From the NCBI RefSeq assembly GCF_000620085.1, contig NZ_JHVJ01000006.1:248001-312000 (forward strand): DNA of 64,000 bases, in the 5' to 3' direction. The notes beneath the pieces are model-generated. The model ran no database searches. It worked only from the letters and a program-made list of their open reading frames with translations, and had not been told where the DNA came from. Position 1 is the stretch's first letter. The number at the start of each line of letters is the position of its first letter. Of the stretch, positions 8,619-18,616 are shown in pieces. The position numbers and the translations under genes were made by a program. This DNA comes from Marinobacterium jannaschii DSM 6295 (lineage in GTDB: Bacteria; Pseudomonadota; Gammaproteobacteria; Pseudomonadales; Balneatricaceae).

Positions 8619-9959
8619 GTGTCTGACTGGCTTACAACTATCAACCCGGACTGGCTGCTGCCGCTGATCGGTCTGATCGCCCTACTGGAATCGCTGGCAA
8701 TTGTCGGCCTGCTGCTGCCGGGCGTCGCCCTGCTGGCCGGACTTTGCTGGCTGGCCGGGGCCGAAGGCGTATCGGTCCCGCTGTTGCTGCTGAGCGGCTT
8801 CATTGGCGCAGTCCTGGGCGACTGGATCAGTTTCAGGCTGGGTCACTATGCCCTGCCCTGGCTGCAGCAGCGAGCCCCCCTCAGGCACCATCCGGACTGG
8901 CTGGACAAGGGCGAGCGCTTCTTCCGTCACTATGGCGGCAGCAGCGTGCTTCTGGGGCGTTTCATCGGTCCGCTACGACCGATCATACCGCTGGTGGCCG
9001 GCAGCCTGCAGATGCCGTCACAGCGCTTTCTGGCATTTAACCTCCTCTCTGCCCTGCTATGGGCGCCGGCCTATCTGTTACCAGCCTACTGGCTCGGTCA
9101 GGAGAGCGGTACACTGGCCTATCACTGGAATATATGGACCCAGCTGGCCGCTGCAGCAATGCTGCTTTTAGTGCTGCTGCATGCGATTCACCCGCGGCTG
9201 GACAAGGCGCATCGCCCGTGGCGTCACTTCCCCTCCCCTCACAGCCATAACGCCCAGCTGCTGGGCTTTATCTGTCTGGCTCTGTTTCTGGCGCTGCTGG
9301 CGTTTCGTGCTTACTACCAGGTCCCGCAATGGGAGCTTCAGCTCAGTAACCGCTTACAGGCCGTACCGCCTGGGGTCAGTCAGTGGATGGCCGCTATCAC
9401 CCTGGCAGGTGACCTGCAGCTGTTACTGGCCATGAGCGGCGTGGTCTGCCTCGGCTTGTTACTTGGCGGCCACCGGCTGCTGGTCCTGCTGTTCGCCGCT
9501 GCGATACTGCTCGCCGCCAGCCTGAATATTGCCCTGAAATACGCTTATGCCCTGCCGCGACCGGAACCGATCGGCCTGATCTACAGCAGCTACAGCTTTC
9601 CCAGTGGCCATGCCAGCGGGGCAGCTGCGTTCTGGGGGATGCTGGCCGTCATCTTCAGCTATGGACGGCCGCCACGCTGGCGCAGGATCAGTTACAGCCT
9701 GTGCCTGCTGCCTCTGCTGCTGATTCCGCTATCCCGCCTGGTGCTGGGCGTGCACTGGCCGCTGGATGCGCTGGCAGGTCTGTTGGAAGGAGTCTGCATT
9801 GCGGCCCTGTTTCGCTGGCTCTGGCAGCAGCAACAGTGTGCCGCGCTGACAAAAAAATGGGGGCTGCTTGCGCTCGCCCCCATTCTGCTCTGGCTCGGTT
9901 ACCTGGTCCTTAACTTCGACGCCGCACTGCAGTTCTATCAGCTCAGTGCGGCCGGTTAA
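8619..9959 (+). CDS. DedA-PAP2 fusion membrane protein
   Basis: A 446-residue inner-membrane protein with two known modules. The N-terminal half (about 1-195) is a DedA/SNARE-associated domain with ALLESLAIVGLLLPG and the signature GRFIGPLRPIIPLVAG. The C-terminal half is a PAP2 lipid phosphatase with all three motifs: K-x6-RP (KYAYALPRP), PSGH and SRLVLGVHWPLD. DedA proteins have been linked to undecaprenyl-phosphate flipping and PAP2 enzymes to dephosphorylating undecaprenyl pyrophosphate or similar lipids. A joint role in lipid-carrier recycling is therefore a fair inference. The start is GTG with GGAAA upstream. The end converges with rnr. Confidence 0.88.
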   Translation: MSDWLTTINPDWLLPLIGLIALLESLAIVGLLLPGVALLAGLCWLAGAEGVSVPLLLLSGFIGAVLGDWISFRLGHYALPWLQQRAPLRHHPDWLDKGERFFRHYGGSSVLLGRFIGPLRPIIPLVAGSLQMPSQRFLAFNLLSALLWAPAYLLPAYWLGQESGTLAYHWNIWTQLAAAAMLLLVLLHAIHPRLDKAHRPWRHFPSPHSHNAQLLGFICLALFLALLAFRAYYQVPQWELQLSNRLQAVPPGVSQWMAAITLAGDLQLLLAMSGVVCLGLLLGGHRLLVLLFAAAILLAASLNIALKYAYALPRPEPIGLIYSSYSFPSGHASGAAAFWGMLAVIFSYGRPPRWRRISYSLCLLPLLLIPLSRLVLGVHWPLDALAGLLEGVCIAALFRWLWQQQQCAALTKKWGLLALAPILLWLGYLVLNFDAALQFYQLSAAG

Positions 9960-9979
9960 GGCAGTCTCTCAGCTCAGTC

Positions 9980-12700
9980 TCAGCCGTGCTTTTTCGACTT
10001 GGCTTTCTTTGCCGACTTTTTAGCGCCCTTCGCGGCAGCGGCCTTCTTGCCGCCCGCCTTCGGCTTGGCAGACTTAGCCTTACGTTTCTGCGACTTGCGG
10101 CTCTTACCACCCACCTTACCACTGAGCTCCATCAGCTCACGCTCGGCCGCCGACAGCTTTGGCTTATCCTTTCCGGCAGCAAGCCCGTCTGCCGAAGCCG
10201 TTTTAGCCGCCGCGGTTTTCACTCCGCGCTTACGTGGATTGATCAGCTCAGTTTCGCTGTTTTTGGCCCCCCGTTTGCGCGGCGCCTTATGGCCTTTTTC
10301 CGGCTTGGCCTTATGGCCCCAGTCGTCCTTATGACCGGCATGGTGGGCCGGCAGTTTCTTCGCCTCAGGCGCAGTCACCGGCGCGGCAGCGGGCTTAGGG
10401 TCTCGGTTTCCGATAGAACCTTCAGCCAGCATATCGCGCTTCTTACGACGCTTTCCGCGTAACGCCTCAACCATCTCGAAATCGATCTTGCGCTCGTCCA
10501 GATCGACCCGTACCACTTTCACCCGAACCCGGTCACCGAGCTGGAACTTCTTGCGGGTGCGTTCGCCCAGCAGGCGCTGCTTCGCCGCATCAAAGTGGTA
10601 ATAGTCGCCCGGCAACGCCGTGATATGCACCAGGCCTTCGACAAACAGCTGTTCCAGTTCGATAAAGAGGCCGAAACCGGTGACTGCCGAGACAGCACCG
10701 TCGTACTCGTTCCCCACCTGACTCTGCATATATTCACATTTCAGCCAGGAGACCACGTCCCGGGTCGCATCGTCGGCACGACGCTCGGTCATCGAGCAGT
10801 GCTCACCCAGCTGCAACAGCTGCTCCATGCTGTAGCTGGTCAGGAAGTCCGGATTGGGCTGAAACCCGTCCGGGCGGCCGATAGCGCGATCCTGCTTGGC
10901 TGAATGGATCTGGGCACGGATCGCCCGGTGCACCATCAGGTCGGGATAGCGGCGGATCGGCGAGGTAAAGTGGGTATAGGCCGGATAGGCGAGGCCAAAG
11001 TGGCCCTGGTTATCCGGGCTGTAGACCGCCTGACGCATCGAGCGCAGCATCATAGTCTGGATAATATGGCGATCCGGCCGGCCTTCGATCTGTTCCGCCA
11101 GGCGCTGGTAGTCCTTGGGCTCCGGCTCTTCGCCACCGGCCAGGTTCAGTCCCAGCTCACTGAGGTAAGCCCGCAGGTTGGCCAGCTTAGCTTCCTTAGG
11201 TCCTTCATGGACGCGATACAGGGTTGGCACTTTCAGCTTCGCCAGGAAACGCGCCGTGGCGACGTTGGCACACAGCATGCATTCTTCGATCAGCTTATGG
11301 GCATCGTTACGCTGCACCGGGACGATCTCTTCGATCTTACGCTGGTCGCTGAAGACGATGCGGGTTTCGGTGGTCTCGAAATCGATCGCGCCACGCTCCT
11401 CCCGGGCACCACGCAGGGCATGGTAAAGGCTGTACAGGGTTTCCAGTGGCTTCATCACGCCAGCATATTCCTGACGCAGCTGCCGGCCTTCCTTACTGTC
11501 AGGCTGCATCAGCATCTGCCCCACCTTGGTATAGGTCAGGCGGGCATGGGACTGAATCACCGCTTCATAAAACTGATAGCCGGACAGCTTGCCAGCCGCG
11601 CTGATGGTCATTTCACAGACCATCGCCAGGCGATCGACATGGGGATTCAGCGAGCAGAGGCCATTGGAGAGCAACTCCGGCAGCATCGGCACCACATACT
11701 CCGGAAAATAGACCGAGTTACCTCGGTTATGCCCCTCATGATCCAAGGCGCTGTCGGGACGGACATACCAGGAGACATCGGCGATCGCCACCCAGAGACG
11801 CCAGCCACCGCTGCGTTTTTTCTCGGCATAGACCGCATCATCGAAGTCGCGCGCATCTTCACCATCGATGGTCACCAGTGGCAGATGGCGCAGGTCGACG
11901 CGGTTGGCCTTGGCGCTCTCTTCCACCTCGGCCTGCAGTTCGCCGGTCTCCTGGCGCACCGCATCCGGCCACTCACTGGGCACATCGTAATTGGCGATGG
12001 CGACCTTGATCTCCATCCCCGGCGCCAGATGATCACCCAGTACTTCCACCACCTTCGCCAGTGGCATATTGCGCTTACCCGGCTGCTTGGTAATCTCGGC
12101 GATCACCAGCTGCTGGTCCTGATACTGCAGCGGATTTTCCGGGTCCGGCTTGATCATCACTTCCTGGGTAATACGCTGGTTCTCCGGCCGCAGCGAGCCA
12201 AAGCCATCCTGACCGGAAAAGCGTCCCACCAGGCGGCGGGTGCAGTGCTCCAGCACTTCGATAATCTTCCCTTCGCGGCGGCCCTTATGATCGCGCCCGC
12301 TCTCCTGCACCAGCACCCGGTCGCCATCAAAAACCTGCTTCATCTGACGCGGGCTGATAAACAGGTCATCGCCGCTGCCGTCCGGCGTGACGAAACCGAA
12401 GCCGTCGCGATGACCGATCACCCGGCCCGGAATCAGCTCCATATTCTTGATCAGACCAAACTCGTTCTTGCGGTTGCTCATCAGCTGGCCATCACGGCAC
12501 ATCGCCTTAAGCCGGAAACCTACCGCATTAAAGCTGTCCTCTTCCACAATCCCCAGCTCCTGGCAGAGTCGCGGATGGCTGATTGGCCGTCCCCATTCCT
12601 GCAGAAACTCCAGCATGAACTCGCGGCTGGGTACCGGGTTACCGTATTTCTCCGCCTCAGCGGCGGCCTTGGGATCGCGTTTTAGCCAGTCTTTACTCAT
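9980..12700 (-). CDS. rnr: Ribonuclease R
   Basis: A 3'-5' exoribonuclease that degrades structured RNA and takes part in rRNA quality control. The 906-residue protein has, in order, an N-terminal winged helix (about 20-90), two cold-shock domains (about 90-240), and the RNB catalytic domain with IDGEDARDFDDA at 278-289 holding the metal-binding aspartates. An S1 domain lies near 660-740. A lysine- and alanine-rich tail of about 150 residues completes it, longer than in E. coli. The partner gene rlmB, often next to rnr, is not present. The ATG at 12700 follows AAAAGGATTCC, a good ribosome site. Confidence 0.95.
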   Translation of the reverse strand: MSKDWLKRDPKAAAEAEKYGNPVPSREFMLEFLQEWGRPISHPRLCQELGIVEEDSFNAVGFRLKAMCRDGQLMSNRKNEFGLIKNMELIPGRVIGHRDGFGFVTPDGSGDDLFISPRQMKQVFDGDRVLVQESGRDHKGRREGKIIEVLEHCTRRLVGRFSGQDGFGSLRPENQRITQEVMIKPDPENPLQYQDQQLVIAEITKQPGKRNMPLAKVVEVLGDHLAPGMEIKVAIANYDVPSEWPDAVRQETGELQAEVEESAKANRVDLRHLPLVTIDGEDARDFDDAVYAEKKRSGGWRLWVAIADVSWYVRPDSALDHEGHNRGNSVYFPEYVVPMLPELLSNGLCSLNPHVDRLAMVCEMTISAAGKLSGYQFYEAVIQSHARLTYTKVGQMLMQPDSKEGRQLRQEYAGVMKPLETLYSLYHALRGAREERGAIDFETTETRIVFSDQRKIEEIVPVQRNDAHKLIEECMLCANVATARFLAKLKVPTLYRVHEGPKEAKLANLRAYLSELGLNLAGGEEPEPKDYQRLAEQIEGRPDRHIIQTMMLRSMRQAVYSPDNQGHFGLAYPAYTHFTSPIRRYPDLMVHRAIRAQIHSAKQDRAIGRPDGFQPNPDFLTSYSMEQLLQLGEHCSMTERRADDATRDVVSWLKCEYMQSQVGNEYDGAVSAVTGFGLFIELEQLFVEGLVHITALPGDYYHFDAAKQRLLGERTRKKFQLGDRVRVKVVRVDLDERKIDFEMVEALRGKRRKKRDMLAEGSIGNRDPKPAAAPVTAPEAKKLPAHHAGHKDDWGHKAKPEKGHKAPRKRGAKNSETELINPRKRGVKTAAAKTASADGLAAGKDKPKLSAAERELMELSGKVGGKSRKSQKRKAKSAKPKAGGKKAAAAKGAKKSAKKAKSKKHG

Positions 12701-12780
12701 GGAATCCTTTTAACGATATGGCAGGGCTACGGGCCGCATATTCGGCTGCGCCCCTGTTCACAGTATTATTCTGAGTGTAC

Positions 12781-12810
12781 TTCAAATTGCAGTATTTGAA
12801 TTGTATTCAA
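12781..12810. promoter_or_regulatory. Overlapping palindromes upstream of rnr
   Basis: TTCAAAT-6-ATTTGAA (12781-12800) overlaps TTGAA-5-TTCAA (12796-12810) in the gap between rnr and the secF terminator. This could be an operator or the -35/-10 area of the rnr promoter. The DNA-binding protein is unknown. Confidence 0.4.
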
Positions 12811-12841
12811 GCGTTTAATAGCGGTTTTTTGGCGCAGGATT

Positions 12842-12868
12842 AAAAAAGCCGGCGCAAGGCCGGCTTTC
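12842..12868 (-). terminator. Terminator after secF
   Basis: On the minus strand GCCGGC, a CTTGC loop, GCCGGC and six T residues follow the secF stop codon at once. Confidence 0.9.
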
Positions 12869-12875
12869 TGAAACG

Positions 12876-13796
12876 TTATGGACGATCGTCCACCTCTTCC
12901 TCCTTTTCGGGAGGCAGCAGGTCTTCCTTACAGATGTTCATCGCGATCAGTACGTTGGCCGCCACATAGATGGAGGAGTAAGTACCGATAAAGACACCGA
13001 CCAGAAGTGCCACCGCGAAGCCGTGGATCATCTCACCACCAAACAGCGCCAGTGCCAACAGCACCAGCAAGGTGGTTAAGGAGGTCACCAGGGTACGGCC
13101 CAGCGTCTGGCTGAGGGACGAGTTCATGATCTCGATCGGCGTGCCACGACGCATCTTGCGGAAGTTCTCACGGATACGGTCAGACACCACGATAGTATCG
13201 TTGAGTGAGTAACCGATCACCGCCAGCACCGCCGCCAGTACCGTCAGGTCAAACTCAACCTGCAGTACCGAAAAGAAGCCCAACACGATGATGACGTCAT
13301 GCGCCAGGGCAGCCACAGCGCCCACTGAGAACTTGAACTGGAAGCGGAAGGCGACGTAGATCATGATCATCGCCAGCGCGACCAGCATGCCCAGGCCACC
13401 CTGTTCGCGCAGTTCTTCACCCACCTGGGCACCGACAAACTCGTTACGGCGCAGGGTGATTTCGTTGCTCTCATCTGCCTGCAACGCGGCAACCACCTTA
13501 TCACCCAGTTTCGGGTCGTGATCACTGCCGAGACGGATCAGGATATCCGTCGGCGATCCGAAGGTTTGCACCACGGCATCGTTATAGCCGGAACCTTTCA
13601 GCTTATCGCGGATATCTTCCAGCTCGACCGCCTGCTCGTAGCCAACCTCCACCAGGCTGCCGCCGGTAAAATCCAGCCCCAGCTTGAGGCCGTTAAACGC
13701 CAGCGAGCCGATAGAGACCAGCAGCAAGACCAGAGAGAAGATCGCCGCCCCTTTGCGCAGCCCCATAAAGTCATAGATTTTCTGCGTCTCTGACAT
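12876..13796 (-). CDS. secF: Protein translocase subunit SecF
   Basis: An inner-membrane partner of SecD that uses the proton gradient to pull proteins through SecYEG into the periplasm. The 306-residue protein has the N-terminal membrane segment followed by LGLDFTGGSLVEV (about residues 37-49), a periplasmic P1-type domain, and five C-terminal membrane segments with the VIGYSLNDTIVVSDRIREN motif. Its ATG shares one base with the secD stop codon (TAATG), so the two are translationally coupled. It closes the queA-tgt-yajC-secD-secF block. Confidence 0.97.
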   Translation of the reverse strand: MSETQKIYDFMGLRKGAAIFSLVLLLVSIGSLAFNGLKLGLDFTGGSLVEVGYEQAVELEDIRDKLKGSGYNDAVVQTFGSPTDILIRLGSDHDPKLGDKVVAALQADESNEITLRRNEFVGAQVGEELREQGGLGMLVALAMIMIYVAFRFQFKFSVGAVAALAHDVIIVLGFFSVLQVEFDLTVLAAVLAVIGYSLNDTIVVSDRIRENFRKMRRGTPIEIMNSSLSQTLGRTLVTSLTTLLVLLALALFGGEMIHGFAVALLVGVFIGTYSSIYVAANVLIAMNICKEDLLPPEKEEEVDDRP

Positions 13797-15661
13797 TACT
13801 TCACACCTCCGATCGAAACGGTCTGCAACTGACGGCCACCGTGGGTCAGGTTAACCAGCGCACGGGTCACCAGAATGGCAGTAAACATCGACGTCAGGAT
13901 ACCCACCGACAGGGTTACGGCGAAGCCTTTTACCGGACCGGTACCCATCGCAAACAGGATCAGCGCCGCAATCAGGGTGGTGATGTTGGCATCCAGGATA
14001 GTGGTAAAGGCGCGGTCGAAACCGGCATGAATCGCCGACTGCGCCGGCAGGCCGTTTTTAAGCTCTTCCTTGATACGGGCAAAGATCAGCACGTTGGCAT
14101 CCACCGCCATACCCACCGTCAGCACGATACCGGCGATACCCGGCAGGGTCAGGGTGGCCGACAGCATCGACATCACCGCTACCAGCAGCATCAGGTTGAA
14201 GCTCAGGGCAACATTGGCCAGCAGGCCGAAGGTGCGGTAGTAGATAACCATAAACAGCAACACCAGACCGAAGCCCCAGGTCACTGCCGTAACGCCCTGT
14301 GCAATATTCTCGGCACCCAGGCTAGGTCCGACCGTGCGCTCTTCGACGAAGTAGATCGGTGCCGCCAGTGCACCGGCACGCAGCAGCAGTGCCAGTTCGG
14401 AGGACTCACCTGCACCGTCGAGACCGGTGATACGGAAGTTACTACCCAGCACAGACTGGATCGTCGCCAGGGAGATGATGTTCTTCTCCTGGAAGCGGAT
14501 CTTCTCTACCACCGGCTCGCCATTAACCGTCTTGTAGACACTGCGCTCTTTATCTTCGACAAACAGCACCGCCATGCGACGTTTCACCGCATTGCGGGTG
14601 GTACGTGCCATCAGATCACCACCCTTGGAGTCCAGGGTGATATTCACCTGTGGCTGACCGTTTTCATCGAAAGAGGCCTGGGCGTTGGCGACATTATCAC
14701 CCTTGATGATGATGTCTTTTTCCAGTGTCGCCTTGCGGCCCTGCTCGCTGCGGAACTTGTAAGTTTCGGTGCGCGCACTGCTGGCACCCGGTGACGCTTC
14801 GAGGCGGAACTCCAGGGTCGCCGTCTTACCGATAATACGCTTGGCGGCTGCCGTATCCTGAATCCCCGGCAGCTGCACCACGATACGGTTGCGGCCCTGA
14901 CGCTGTACCAGCGGCTCGGCTACACCCAGTTCGTTAACACGGTTACGCAGGGTCGTCAGGTTCTGTTTCAGGGCATAATCTTCGATATCGCGGATCGCCT
15001 GTTCAGACAGGTTGAATACCACGAAGTAGCTGCCGTTTTCTTCAGCGCTGGTCAGCAGGAACTGCTGGTACTCTTTGCGCAGGACCGTCAGCGCCTCGTC
15101 ACGGACGTCGGCTTTGGCGAACTTCACCGCCAGGCTGCCATCATCACGACTGGTCACGGTACGGTAGCGCAGCTTTTCTTCCCGCAGCTTACCTTTAATC
15201 TCAGAGGCGTAATTTTCCAGTTTCTGTGCCACCGCCGTTGGCAGATCCACTTCCAGCAGGAAGTGCACGCCACCTCGCAGGTCGAGACCCAGCTTCATCG
15301 GGCCGGCACCCAGGCTGGTCAGCCAGTCCGGCGTAGAAGGCGCCAGGTTGAGGGCAACGACATAGTCATCGCCAACCACGCGGCTGACCACCGCTTTCGC
15401 CTTCAGCTGGGTTTCACCGTCATTAAAACGGATCAGGCCGCTTTTCTTTTCCAGCTCGGCATTTTTGATTTCCAGCCCCTCACGCTTCAGCGCCGAGGTC
15501 ACACGGCTCAGCAGGCTTTCATCTACGGTGTAGATATCGCGGCTGCCGGTCAGCTGGATGGCGAAGTCGTCCTGATATAGGTTCGGCGCGGAGTAGAGAG
15601 CGCCAAGCAGCAGGACAACAGCGATGAGGAGGTTTTTCCAGAGGGGGTATCTATTGAGCAT
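13796..15661 (-). CDS. secD: Protein translocase subunit SecD
   Basis: The larger half of the SecDF motor. The 621-residue protein has one N-terminal membrane segment, KLGLDLRGGVHFLLEVD (about residues 123-139), a large periplasmic P1 domain, and a C-terminal set of membrane segments with the conserved GMAVDANVLIFARIKEEL stretch. Full length for the family. A terminator-like hairpin and a 13-base direct repeat lie in the 80-base gap between yajC and secD, which is unusual for an operon normally read straight through. Confidence 0.97.
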   Translation of the reverse strand: MLNRYPLWKNLLIAVVLLLGALYSAPNLYQDDFAIQLTGSRDIYTVDESLLSRVTSALKREGLEIKNAELEKKSGLIRFNDGETQLKAKAVVSRVVGDDYVVALNLAPSTPDWLTSLGAGPMKLGLDLRGGVHFLLEVDLPTAVAQKLENYASEIKGKLREEKLRYRTVTSRDDGSLAVKFAKADVRDEALTVLRKEYQQFLLTSAEENGSYFVVFNLSEQAIRDIEDYALKQNLTTLRNRVNELGVAEPLVQRQGRNRIVVQLPGIQDTAAAKRIIGKTATLEFRLEASPGASSARTETYKFRSEQGRKATLEKDIIIKGDNVANAQASFDENGQPQVNITLDSKGGDLMARTTRNAVKRRMAVLFVEDKERSVYKTVNGEPVVEKIRFQEKNIISLATIQSVLGSNFRITGLDGAGESSELALLLRAGALAAPIYFVEERTVGPSLGAENIAQGVTAVTWGFGLVLLFMVIYYRTFGLLANVALSFNLMLLVAVMSMLSATLTLPGIAGIVLTVGMAVDANVLIFARIKEELKNGLPAQSAIHAGFDRAFTTILDANITTLIAALILFAMGTGPVKGFAVTLSVGILTSMFTAILVTRALVNLTHGGRQLQTVSIGGVK

Positions 15662-15672
15662 ACTGTGCCCTT

Positions 15673-15728
15673 GTTCCTTGCAGAAGTTCCTTGCAGAAAC
15701 AAAAACGCCACTTCAGCAGTGGCGTTTC
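15673..15728 (-). terminator. Terminator-like hairpin and direct repeat between yajC and secD
   Basis: On the minus strand AAACGCCACT pairs with AGTGGCGTTT around a short loop and is followed by TTTTTGTTTC. Two exact tandem copies of GTTCCTTGCAGAA, read on the plus strand, lie next to it at 15673-15698. The hairpin may act as a partial terminator or attenuator that lowers SecD/SecF relative to YajC. Confidence 0.65.
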
Positions 15729-15741
15729 CGATTAGCCGCTA

Positions 15742-16077
15742 TCAAATGCTTTTGATAGTGCCTTTAGGCAGTGCCGCGGCGACGTGTACTTTCTGGAACT
15801 GCATTTCAACGCCTTCGCTGACTTCCAATACTACGTAGTCGTCGTTCACTTTAGTGATCTTGCCGACCAGACCACCGCTGGTCATCACTTCGTCACCCTT
15901 GCTCAGGCCGCCAAGCAGGTTTTTGTGCTCTTTGGCACGCTTGGACTGTGGACGCCACATGAAGAAGTAGAAGATCAGACCGAAGCCGACCAGAAACAGC
16001 AGGTTAAACATTTCCGGTGCGGCGGCTGCACCCGCTGCGCCTTCGGCAGCATTCGCAGTAGAGATAAAAAAGCTCAT
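15742..16077 (-). CDS. yajC: Sec translocon accessory protein YajC
   Basis: A small single-span inner-membrane protein that binds SecDF. The 111-residue product has an N-terminal Ala-rich stretch, one membrane segment (about 24-40) ending in YFFMWRPQSKRAKEH, and a cytosolic domain with GDEVMTSGGLVGKI. Normal length and position between tgt and secD. Confidence 0.95.
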   Translation of the reverse strand: MSFFISTANAAEGAAGAAAAPEMFNLLFLVGFGLIFYFFMWRPQSKRAKEHKNLLGGLSKGDEVMTSGGLVGKITKVNDDYVVLEVSEGVEMQFQKVHVAAALPKGTIKSI

Positions 16078-16114
16078 GTAGCTTAACTCCTGACAATAAA
16101 AAGAAAACTGTTAC

Positions 16115-18297
<2,183 letters not shown>

Positions 18298-18380
18298 TCA
18301 GGACACTTCAGAAAGGCTGATTGAAAGGAGCGACATTCTACCGGAGTAAGGAAAAATTTGCAGTTATCAGCGCTAACTGA

Positions 18381-18408
18381 TTGACGCCACGTGAAAGCCA
18401 CTTATAAT
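18381..18408 (+). promoter_or_regulatory. Promoter of tRNA-Leu
   Basis: TTGACG (18381-18386), a 16-base spacer and a perfect TATAAT (18403-18408) are followed by the GC-rich stretch ACGCCCCCAC. The tRNA starts 17 bases after the -10 box. Confidence 0.85.
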
Positions 18409-18424
18409 ACGCCCCCACTGCAGT

Positions 18425-18511
18425 GCCAGCGTGGTGAAATTGGTAGACACAGGGGATTCAAAATCCCCCGCCTTAACGGGTGTGCCGGTTCGAGTCCGGC
18501 CGCTGGTACCA
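18425..18511 (+). tRNA. tRNA-Leu (CAA)
   Basis: An 87-nt class II tRNA with a long variable arm, acceptor GCCAGCG/CGCTGGT (with a terminal G-T pair) and encoded CCA. The anticodon stem GGGGA/TCCCC encloses TTCAAAA, which reads CAA. tRNA-Leu genes are common integration sites, and a small islet lies directly downstream. Confidence 0.97.
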
Positions 18512-18520
18512 CTACTTAAG

Positions 18521-18545
18521 AAGCTCCTTTGAAGGGGCTTTTTTT
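18521..18545 (+). terminator. Terminator after tRNA-Leu
   Basis: AAGCTCCTT pairs with AAGGGGCTT, with one G-T pair, and is followed by T7. Confidence 0.85.
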
Positions 18546-18616
18546 GTGTCTGTAGTCTGGCTAGTCTGCTGACTAGAGAAACATCTCAAAGTAACCATGC
18601 TGACGGTTTTTAAGGA

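Noticed and set aside
10904-12685. A 593-codon open frame on the plus strand inside rnr
   Set aside because: It lies antisense to a clear RNase R gene, has low-complexity His/Gln/Leu-rich composition typical of shadow frames in GC-rich DNA, and has no family pattern.
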